Shown piece after piece: positions 1-6,534 of a stretch of 9,331 nt of DNA (within the stretch, counting starts at the first letter, position 1; each line of letters opens with the position of its first letter). The stretch is taken from assembly GCA_038239345.1 (NCBI GenBank), contig JBBSEX010000082.1:1-9331 (forward strand), read 5' to 3'. The translations under genes and the position numbers were made by a program. Origin of the DNA: JBBSEX01 sp038239345. Lineage in GTDB: Bacteria; Acidobacteriota; Terriglobia; Bryobacterales; Bryobacteraceae. Below the pieces are notes generated by a model. That model had not been told where the DNA came from. It saw only the letters and a list, made by a program, of their open reading frames with translations, and searched no databases.

Positions 1-114
1 ACCGTCGTCAGCGAGCTTTGCAAGGAGTTGGGAGTAACTCGCCAAACGCTTTACCGACATCTCGGGCCAGATGGCTCGCTTCGTGAGGATGGAAAAAAGG
101 TGCTGGCGACATGA
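1..114 (+). CDS. Serine recombinase (resolvase/invertase family), C-terminal fragment
   Basis: Only the last 37 codons are in the window, reading in frame 1 to a TGA at 112-114. They encode a helix-turn-helix (SELCKELGVTRQTLYRHLG) followed by a short tail ending KKVLAT. This is the typical DNA-binding C-terminus of Tn3-type resolvases and Hin-type invertases, where the second helix (TRQTLYRHL) reads the crossover site. The catalytic serine domain lies upstream of the window, so whether the gene is whole cannot be judged. Such genes usually belong to transposons, plasmids or invertible segments, so this edge is likely mobile or formerly mobile DNA. The fold assignment is confident; the exact subgroup is not. 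Confidence 0.85.
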   Translation, partial: TVVSELCKELGVTRQTLYRHLGPDGSLREDGKKVLAT

Positions 115-154
115 TCTTCAGAGCGGTCTAATACACGCTGGATCAATTCCGCTG

Positions 155-176
155 TTTTGGGCTTACAACCCCAAAA
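155..176. repeat. 7-bp perfect inverted repeat upstream of the HU gene
   Basis: TTTTGGG (155-161) and CCCAAAA (170-176) are perfect inverted copies separated by 8 bases. The T run comes before the stem and no T run follows on the plus strand, so it does not look like an intrinsic terminator for the recombinase. It could be an operator or a binding site for the recombinase or for HU. It also overlaps the only weak -35-like element I see (TTGGGC, 157-162), which would pair with a poor -10 (TATCGT, 179-184). Confidence 0.4.
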
Positions 177-196
177 TCTATCGTAAAGCATAGCTA

Positions 197-208
197 CGCG
201 CATGCGCG
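197..208. promoter_or_regulatory. Perfect 12-bp palindrome just upstream of the HU gene
   Basis: CGCGCATGCGCG is its own reverse complement and lies 15 bases before the HU start codon, overlapping or just preceding its ribosome binding site region. The position suits a repressor operator or a small hairpin in the 5' leader. No known regulator is recognised from the site. Confidence 0.35.
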
Positions 209-223
209 ATTACACTGAAGGGA

Positions 224-523
224 ATGACGAAGCCACAATTGATCGAAGCGGTTGCCGCGCAAACCGAGAAGAACAAAGCGGAGGTCGAGACGGTTATCGA
301 AGCGGTTATTCAGAAGATCGGAGATGGACTCCAATCAGGAGAACGGGTTGACATCCGGGGGTTTGGCAGCTTTGTCGTGAAGGAGCGGAAAGCTCGCCAA
401 GGGCGAAATCCGAAGACCGGCGAAACGCTTACCATCGCCGCGAAGAAAGAGGCGGGTTTTAAGCCGGGCAAGGAATTGACTCTTCGGCTGAATCACTCCA
501 AGGCCGAGACGTCGAACGGGTAA
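224..523 (+). CDS. HU-family DNA-binding protein
   Basis: A 99-residue protein of the HU/IHF family, the small dimeric nucleoid proteins that bind and bend DNA with little sequence preference. The N-terminal helices (about residues 3-40) are followed by VDIRGFGSF (42-50), the family's most conserved segment, then the DNA-embracing beta arm with RNPKTGE (61-67), whose proline intercalates between bases, and FKPGKEL (79-85) leading into the last helix. The length is right for HU, with about 9 extra C-terminal residues (HSKAETSNG). The ATG is preceded by a GAAGGGA-like ribosome binding site. It lies 109 bases after the recombinase and could serve as its accessory protein, but a housekeeping role is equally possible. 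HU and IHF subunits cannot be separated with certainty; the arm suggests HU. Confidence 0.93.
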   Translation: MTKPQLIEAVAAQTEKNKAEVETVIEAVIQKIGDGLQSGERVDIRGFGSFVVKERKARQGRNPKTGETLTIAAKKEAGFKPGKELTLRLNHSKAETSNG

Positions 524-573
524 CAGTTCACAAACCCACTTCCGCCGCCGTCCGTCTGTACGAGGGGGATTTC

Positions 574-954
574 CTAGAGAGCGGAATCGAACCCCACTGC
601 GCTTCCGGAATCCGCTAACCGGGGCTCGTCTTTATTATTGGGTCTCGTGCTGTCGTGGTGTCTGGATTCCCAAGCTGTTTTCATGCGCGCGTCAATTTCG
701 GCTCGCTGCTTGATGCTGTGTTTCCGGCGGCGTGGTTTACGGGATACGGGTGATTGGCTTTCAAGTTGTTCGAGAGATTTGATGAGCAGATCCAATCTAT
801 TTCTTTCTTCCCGCAAAGCGCAAATCATGCCACTCAGATCGAGGTCTGGAGTTGGTGCCAACGTCGTAAGCTTTGCAAGGCGATTGCCACTCCTAAGCGG
901 CGGCGACAAACATGACGGGGCGGCCTCAAGGGCGGCAACCTGGGGTTGGCGCAC
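574..954 (-). CDS. Small basic protein of unknown function
   Basis: A 126-residue frame on the minus strand, convergent with the HU gene (50 bases between stops). The core looks like a real protein: a charged heptad-like helix (ALREERNRLDLLIKSLEQLES, about residues 46-66), a strongly basic linker (RKPRRRKHS, 72-80) and a second basic helix (QRAEIDARMKTAWESR, 83-98). Short proteins with this layout, a helix starting ALREERxRLD and a basic tail ending in an M/I-K-x-x-W helix, are common in Acidobacteria. The basic tail resembles small DNA-binding modules of the NUMOD3 type. The start is uncertain: GTG at 954-952 has an AAGGGTGG-like site upstream, but the first 40 residues look non-conserved, so TTG at 861 or ATG at 828 are alternatives. 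The last 17 residues also look unrelated to the core. No function can be assigned. Confidence 0.55.
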   Translation of the reverse strand: MRQPQVAALEAAPSCLSPPLRSGNRLAKLTTLAPTPDLDLSGMICALREERNRLDLLIKSLEQLESQSPVSRKPRRRKHSIKQRAEIDARMKTAWESRHHDSTRPNNKDEPRLADSGSAVGFDSAL

Positions 955-1284
955 GATGTGGACACGCCACCCTTAAGCAGTCCGAAGCTGGGTTTCTGAA
1001 AAGCGGAACGATTCGGTTCTGGTTTGCGAGCGGCTCGAATTTCTTTGAGATCCGATTCGCGGTAATACGACCGCTTTCGATTGCCGGACCTCGGGCATTA
1101 CCGATTCGACGTAATTGATTAGCGGTTCCTTTGTGGGGGGCGAGGTGTCGAGCGCTGGGCCATGGACTTCCATTGTCCCCGGTTTTACCCCGATCCTATT
1201 TGCACCGGAACCCCTCGTGTTAGCATGATATTGCGGTTTGTAGCCGACCAGGACTGCAGGTGCAGATTAATCCCTCGTTGAATC
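955..1284. other. Gene-free stretch before the four-gene operon
   Basis: No protein or RNA gene is recognised. Short open frames exist on both strands (for example 66 codons on minus, 973-1173), but none shows a motif, and the amino-acid mix (many S, R, T) looks like chance. The distal part, from about 1199, probably carries the operon promoter. The motif CGATTCG occurs three times, at 1009, 1053 and 1102, at irregular spacing. Confidence 0.5.
1199..1226 (+). promoter_or_regulatory. Candidate sigma-70 type promoter with extended -10
   Basis: TG-T-TAGCAT (1218-1226) fits an extended -10 element, with 4 of 6 bases matching TATAAT. TTTGCA (1199-1204) is a weak -35 at a spacing of 16. Transcription would start near 1233, leaving a leader of about 50 bases before the ATG at 1285. 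This is the best match in the gap, judged by eye only. Confidence 0.3.
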
Positions 1285-2448
1285 ATGCTCAGACGCTCGT
1301 TTGTGCTCTCCGCTGCGGCATCTCCGCTGGTGGGTGGCGCCCAAACTCCAACGGGGCGCCGGCCAAGGGTGGCGGCCATAATCAATGCCTATTTCCCGAA
1401 CTCGCATGCGGACGTCTTCATGGGACGTCTGCTCGGCTGTTACAGGCTGAACGGGACCACTTATCATCCTAAAGTCGACGTCGTCTCGATGTACCTCGAT
1501 CAGTTCCCGGCCAATGACATGGGCCGAGAGCAGGCGGACGAATACCACATAAAGCTCTATCCAACCGTCGCACAGGCCCTGCGCCTTGGGGGGAGTAAGC
1601 TCGCCGTGGACGGTGTCGTCATTATCGGAGAGCACGGCAAGTATCCACGTACGCCGCGCGGGAATTTCATGTATCCGCGGTGGCGGCATTTCGACCAGGT
1701 GACGACGGTCTTTCGGGAAGATAGGTGCGTGGTTCCGATATACAGCGACAAATACTTCGCGTACGAATGGGACGATGCTCGGCGCATGTACGACCGCATT
1801 CGTGAAATGAAAATCCCCTTCATGGCGGGTTCCACGCTTCCGCTCACCTGGCGGCGCCCACCCCTGGAATTTCCCCGCAGTATCCAGCTCGAAGAGGTGA
1901 TGGCGCTCAGCCTCTCCGATGTTGAAGAGCACGCCTACCATGGCGTCGAACTCATGCAGGCCATGAGCGAGAGACGCAAGGGAGGCGAGACCGGTATCGA
2001 TGCAGTTCGTTGCATCGAGAACGACGACCTGTGGAAAACTGGCAAAGCGGGAGACTGGTCGCGCGATCTGTTCGAGGCGGCACTGTCGAGGCGGGTGCTT
2101 CCGGTACACGAAAAGCCAGATGCACCCGCGCAGGCCTTTCAGGTCCGCTACCGCGACGGCCTTAAGGGCACTATTCTGAACGTGAACGGGTTCACGCGCG
2201 ATTACATCTTCGCTGCGCGCGAGAAGGGCCGGCGCGAGCCGTATTCCTCCTGCTTCTACATCCAGAACTATAATCACAACCACTGGAGCTTTATGGTCCG
2301 CAACTTCGAAGAGCTTGTGCTTACAGGAAAGGAACCGAATCCCATTGAGCGCACGCTTGTTGCGACAGGAATTACACTCTTTGGCCTGGAGTCGCGCGCG
2401 CGAGGACACACTTGGGTTCAGACGCCTCAACTCGACATTCACTACTGA
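1285..2448 (+). CDS. Secreted protein of unnamed function, Gfo/Idh/MocA-like fold (paralogue A)
   Basis: A 387-residue protein. The N-terminus MLRRSFVLSAAASPLVGGAQ carries a twin-arginine-like RRxF motif with a short hydrophobic stretch, so export is likely. The mature part opens with RPRVAAIINAY (26-36), NSHADVF (39-45) and VVSMYLDQ (66-73), then ALRLGGSKLAVDGVVIIGEHG (98-118). That order matches a Rossmann domain of the Gfo/Idh/MocA type, but the usual GxGxxG cofactor loop is absent. Other conserved blocks are YSDKYFAYEW (153-162), MAGST (180-184), RKGGETG (231-237), DGLKG (291-295) and the C-terminal segment NFEELVLTGKEPNPIERTL (340-358), which resembles the end of Gfo/Idh proteins. The start is fixed: an in-frame TGA at 1279-1281 leaves ATG 1285 as the first usable codon. 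No good ribosome binding site precedes it. The stop is 14 bases before the receptor gene. I know the family from Acidobacteria and Planctomycetes only as hypothetical proteins; fold is inference and no activity is claimed. Confidence 0.8.
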   Translation: MLRRSFVLSAAASPLVGGAQTPTGRRPRVAAIINAYFPNSHADVFMGRLLGCYRLNGTTYHPKVDVVSMYLDQFPANDMGREQADEYHIKLYPTVAQALRLGGSKLAVDGVVIIGEHGKYPRTPRGNFMYPRWRHFDQVTTVFREDRCVVPIYSDKYFAYEWDDARRMYDRIREMKIPFMAGSTLPLTWRRPPLEFPRSIQLEEVMALSLSDVEEHAYHGVELMQAMSERRKGGETGIDAVRCIENDDLWKTGKAGDWSRDLFEAALSRRVLPVHEKPDAPAQAFQVRYRDGLKGTILNVNGFTRDYIFAAREKGRREPYSSCFYIQNYNHNHWSFMVRNFEELVLTGKEPNPIERTLVATGITLFGLESRARGHTWVQTPQLDIHY

Positions 2449-2451
2449 CCG

Positions 2452-2457
2452 AAGGAG
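2452..2457 (+). promoter_or_regulatory. Strong Shine-Dalgarno site of the receptor gene
   Basis: AAGGAG lies 5 bases before the ATG at 2463. It fixes that start over the upstream in-frame codons inside paralogue A, and the signal peptide begins there. It is by far the best ribosome binding site in the operon. Confidence 0.75.
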
Positions 2458-2462
2458 ATCCT

Positions 2463-5349
2463 ATGTTCCGGGAACTGTGCTTGGGTTTATTGCTGGTTAC
2501 ATTGCAGTCCTCGATTGCGAACGCGCAAATCGGCAGGGCCAGCATACTGGGAACCATAACGGATGCCCAGGACAGCGCCGTAACCTCGGCCAGCGTGACT
2601 GCGGTCCACACACAAACGAATACCACCTACAAAGCAACCACCAACGAAGCCGGTATCTATCGGTTTCCCGGCATACCGATCGGGACGTACGAGATCGCGG
2701 TGGAAATGGCCGGCTTCAAGCGCGCGGTACGCACAGGCATCGTACTTCAGGTGGACCAGAATGCGCGCGTCGATTTTCACCTCGAAATCGGCGCTGTCGT
2801 CGAATCGATCGAGGTCAAGGAATCGACGCCGCTGGTGGATTCCTCAAGCGCAACGGTCGGCAAGGTAATCGAGAACGAGCGCATCAGCAGCTTGCCTCTT
2901 AACGGACGATCGGCGCTGTCGCTGGTCTCGCTGACCCCGAACGTACGTTCTCAGGCGCAATCGCCTTCCGGATTTGGCGACCGCGGTCTTCTGGTCACCG
3001 CCTTCAGCGTCAATGGCGGTCCGTCCGGCATGAATAACATCACGATCGATGGCGCCACCAATCTGAACGTACGTGCGGGAGATACCAACGTCAACCCCAC
3101 CGTTGACAGCGTTGAGGAATTCAAAGTTCAAAGTGGAACCATGTCCGCCGAATACGGCTATACCGCGGGCGGCGTGGTGAATATCGTCACCAAATCGGGC
3201 GGCAATATGGTCCACGGAACTCTCTACGAGTTCCTGAGGAACGACGCATTCGACGCGCGAAACGCGTTCGCAGCTACCAAGCCGCCATTCCGGTACAACC
3301 AATATGGCGGAGCGCTGGGCGGTCCGGTTAAGAGGAATCGCACGTTCTTTTTCGTTAACTATGAAGGTTGGAATTACCGCCGTTAGCATTTCCCATTCGC
3401 CGGCGCCAGTTATGGCCAGAACCTAACGAGTAAACTTGGCTTGCCGTCCAGCGTTCCGGATCTTACGGTGCCACACGTTACCCTCCCGGAGCTCCAGGGC
3501 TTTCCGGCGGGTTTTGCCGCATTCGTTGGCACCAACGCCATGCAGACTTTCCAATTCGGGAACGGCCTCACCTGGATTACGGGCAGGCACTCGCTGAAAT
3601 TTGGTCTCGAGCTGCGGCGCAGCTTGAGCAATTCGAACTCCTGCACCAACTGTTCCGGCTTGTTCAACTTCACCACCCGCCTGACAGCAAATCCACAGTC
3701 GCTTGCTGGCAGTGGATCTGGGATTGCAAGCTTCCTTCTTGGCGCCGTCGCGAACGCGAGTATCGATACAGCCCTCCTCCTCGCTGCAGAATCTTGATCA
3801 GGCGTACTATGTCCAGGACGATTGGAAGGTGACTCGCAGGTTCACCATCAACCTCGGGCTCCGGTACGACTACCAGCAGGTCCCTTGGGAACGGCACAAT
3901 GGACTTTCCAGGTTCAATCCCTCGGTCACCAATACGGAAAACGGTCTCTTAGGACGCCTCGAGTATGCCGGAGTCAACTTCGGCCGAACTGTTCTCGATC
4001 CGGATTACAACGATTTCGGACCGCGCTTCGGATTTGCCTGGGATCTCTTCGGAAGCGGTAAAACCGTTGTACGAGGTGGCTACGGCGTGTTCTATCCCCT
4101 GACTTTCATATATGCCCGCTCATTCGGATCACAGGGGTTCCGTAACACCACCACCTACAGCGCACCAGGCGGCAACGTTGACCAGCCAGCGTTCTACCTC
4201 CAGAATGGTTTCCCCTCTCCAGTCGTGTTGCCGCAGGGATCCGCGCTGGGGCCGAGCGCGTTCTTGAGCCAAGGCGTGACGCTCGATGAATCCAGCGGTC
4301 GCTCGCCATACTCCCAGCAGTTCACGTTCACAATTCAGCACGAGCTGCCTGGAAAGATGCTGCTTGAAGCTGGGTATGCCGGCAATAAAGGGACTAAGCT
4401 CGGCGGGGGCAACTACGATCTGAACCAGCTCGACCCGAAGTACCTTGCGCTCGGAAAAACGCTGCTCGATCAGGTTACGAATCCGTACGCGGGCCGTGTT
4501 CCAGGCGCGTTCGGCGGGGCCACGATTTCCCGCCTGCAACTTCTCCGGCCGTACCCGTATTACGGCACCATCACTGTGAGCACGCCTCACATGGGCAGCT
4601 CCATCTACCATTCCATGCTTCTCAATCTGGAGAAGAGGATGTCAAAAGGCTTGGTCTTGCTCGCTTCGTACACTTACGGAAAGCTCATCAGCGATGGTAT
4701 TTTCGGGTACTCGCAAAATGGAACCGAGCAAGTGAACGTGCTTGATTATCAGAATGGGAAATACGACCGGCGCTCCGAGCGTGCGCTCGATTCCATCGAC
4801 TCCGGCGGCCGCTTCGTTACCAGCGGCGTCTACGAACTTCCCTTCGGGCCGGGGAAGCACTGGCACTTCCAAAATGGACTTGCAAGCAGGCTTGTCTCCG
4901 GTTGGCAGGTCAACGGCGTTCTGGTCCTGCAACAGGGTCTGCCGCTGGTCGTCCGCGGCGCTAATAATAACCTCGCTACGCGTCCCAACTCGACTGGCGT
5001 GAGCGCCAAGCTCGATAACCCGACCACCTCGCAGTGGTTCGATGTCAATCAATTCGTCAACCCGCCCGATTTCACCTACGGCAACATCGGAAGAACATTG
5101 CCCGACGTGCGAAGCCCCGGAATAAGGAATCTCGATCTCTCGGTGGTGAAGAACACCGCAATCGTGGAGCGCGTAAACCTGCAATTCCGCGCCGAGGCAT
5201 TCAATGTCGCTAATCACGTCAACCTCTTGGCGCCGGAAACCACGTTTGTGCCGGGAGGCAACGGTAAGAACCAGAGCGCCACGTTCGGCGTCATTACCAG
5301 AGCGCGCGACGCACGCATCGTACAACTCGCGCTAAAACTCATTTTCTGA
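2463..5349 (+). pseudogene. Oar-like TonB-dependent receptor, broken by a stop codon, an apparent deletion and a frameshift
   Basis: An outer-membrane receptor of the carboxypeptidase-regulatory/plug/barrel type, which uses TonB energy to import large substrates. Order: signal peptide (1-22, ending ANAQ); carboxypeptidase-regulatory domain (about 25-105: ILGTITDAQ, NEAGIYRFPGIPIGTYEI); plug (about 115-250: LPLNGRSALSLVSLTPNV, SVNGGPSGMNNITIDGATN, VNIVTKSGG); first barrel part (GGALGGPVKRNRTFFFVNYEG, 282-302). A TAG at 3384-3386 ends this frame after residue 307. The same frame resumes at 3387 (HFPFAGASYGQ) and runs through TGRHSLKFGLELRR, but only about 70 residues separate the FFFVNYEG and GRHSLKFG landmarks, where relatives usually have about 200 or more. 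Near 3765-3785 reading moves from SFLLGAVANASIDTA to the +1 frame (SSLQNLDQAYYVQDDWKV), then stays open to RIVQLALKLIF, whose terminal phenylalanine suits an outer-membrane barrel. The total is about 960 codons; relatives are usually about 1,050-1,200. Either a decayed gene or assembly error. Confidence 0.85.
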
Positions 5350-5361
5350 GAGGCCAGGGGA

Positions 5362-6534
5362 GTGCTCCGAAGAAGCTTTCTTTCTCTATCGCTCGCCGCG
5401 GGCACGAAGAGCCGCGCGCAAGTGAAGCAGCGGCCACGAGTAGCCGCCATCGTGAATGTATATACACCGAATTCGCACGCCGATGTGTTCGTCAGCCGCT
5501 TACTCGATGGCTACCACATTGAGGGCGTCCGTCATGAGCCGCGCCTGGAGCTCGTCTCGATGTATGTAGATCAGGCGCCCGCCACCGATATGTCCCGCGA
5601 AGCCAGCGTGGAATACGGTTTCCGTATCTATCCGGCCATCCCGGCGGCCCTCCGTTGCGGCGGCAGTTCTCTCGCGGTGGATGCGGTCATCCACATAGGC
5701 GAGCATGGCGATTACCCGCTGAACGAAAAGGGTCAAAAAATGTATCCACGCCGCGAGTTCTTCGAACAGATCGTGCGCGTCATGCAGCAGGACCACCGGG
5801 TCGTGCCCATGTATACCGACAAGCACTTCTCCTACAACTGGGAAAGCGCGATCTGGATGTACAACACGGCGGCCGAGATGAAGATTCCGTGGATGGCCGG
5901 CTCCACTGTCTCGTTAACCAAGCGCTATCCGCCCCTGACATTGCCGCCCGATGCTGAACTGGACGAGGCGATGGTGGTGGGTTTTGGCGACACCGACGCT
6001 TATGGGTTTCATGCCCTGGAGGCGCTCGAGGCGATTGTCGAAAAGCGGAAGGGTGGGGAGACCGGCGTGGCGTCGGTCCAGGCGTTTCGAGGTCAGCAGG
6101 TGTGGTCGCTTGCCGACCGCGGGCTCTGGTCGCGGGAACTTTTCGACGTCGCGCTCGCGACCACTCCATCGCGGGTCCCCGGCAAACCGCAGGAACTCGT
6201 CAAAGAACCGGTCCTGTTTCTCGTCAATTACAAGGATGGCCTCAAGGGGAAAATCCTCATCTGCAATGGCCTGCTTCGAAGCTGGGTCTTTGCGGGCAAG
6301 CAGCGCGGTGCAGGGCCGATTCTCGCGACGGATTGCCGCATCAGCTTCCCACTGCACACGCATTGGGGTTACATGGTTCGCAATTTTGAGAACCTCGTGC
6401 TCACGGGCAAGCTTCCCAATCCGGTGGAGCGCACCCTGTTGACGACTGGCATACTGGTCTTTGAGTTCGATTCACTCTACCGGGGCAGCGTGGAAGTTCC
6501 GACGCCTCAGCTTGCGATCGCTTATCGTGCGTAG
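5362..6534 (+). CDS. Secreted protein of unnamed function, Gfo/Idh/MocA-like fold (paralogue B)
   Basis: A 390-residue paralogue of the protein at 1285-2448; by eye about half the positions are identical over the first 175 mature residues. Shared blocks include RPRVAAI (24-30), PNSHADVF (36-43), VSMYVDQ (65-71), GGSSLAVDAVIHIGEHGDYP (100-119), EMKIPWMAGST, KRKGGETG, YKDGLKGKIL and NFENLVLTGKLPNPVERTL. It also starts LRRSFL, a twin-arginine-like signal. Start: GTG at 5362 is the first start codon after the receptor's TGA, and it aligns with the first residue of paralogue A. A GAGAGG site (5348-5353) overlaps the receptor stop, 8 bases before the GTG, which suggests coupled translation. As in A, the first beta strand is followed by NVYTPNSHAD rather than a GxGxxG loop, so NAD(P) binding is doubtful although the fold is Gfo/Idh-like. 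Keeping two copies around one receptor suggests distinct, non-redundant roles. Function unknown. Confidence 0.82.
   Translation: MLRRSFLSLSLAAGTKSRAQVKQRPRVAAIVNVYTPNSHADVFVSRLLDGYHIEGVRHEPRLELVSMYVDQAPATDMSREASVEYGFRIYPAIPAALRCGGSSLAVDAVIHIGEHGDYPLNEKGQKMYPRREFFEQIVRVMQQDHRVVPMYTDKHFSYNWESAIWMYNTAAEMKIPWMAGSTVSLTKRYPPLTLPPDAELDEAMVVGFGDTDAYGFHALEALEAIVEKRKGGETGVASVQAFRGQQVWSLADRGLWSRELFDVALATTPSRVPGKPQELVKEPVLFLVNYKDGLKGKILICNGLLRSWVFAGKQRGAGPILATDCRISFPLHTHWGYMVRNFENLVLTGKLPNPVERTLLTTGILVFEFDSLYRGSVEVPTPQLAIAYRA

Noticed and set aside
579..597. tRNA T-arm-like string (GGTTCGATTCC on the minus strand)
   Set aside because: The T-stem has mismatches and no matching acceptor, D or anticodon arm could be drawn around it, so it is neither a tRNA nor a supported attachment site.
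1009..1108. Three copies of CGATTCG, considered as an iteron or operator array
   Set aside because: Spacings of 44 and 49 bases are irregular, the unit is only 7 bases and flanking bases are not shared.
973..1173. 66-codon minus-strand frame, and the overlapping plus-strand frame at 912-1118
   Set aside because: Neither shows a recognisable motif, and both have low-complexity, arginine/serine-rich content typical of chance frames.
1267..2442. 391-codon open frame on the minus strand opposite paralogue A
   Set aside because: It mirrors the sense gene almost exactly and its translation has no family motif, while the plus-strand product is clearly conserved with paralogue B. It is a GC-bias shadow.
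3703..3780. ATG at 3703 as the start of an independent 548-residue gene
   Set aside because: The residues from 3703 to about 3775 in that frame are not receptor-like and the other frame is; no ribosome binding site is present. The frame is the 3' part of the broken receptor.
4642..5325. 227-codon minus-strand open frame inside the receptor gene
   Set aside because: The plus strand here encodes recognisable TonB-dependent barrel sequence; the antisense frame shows no motif or ribosome binding site.
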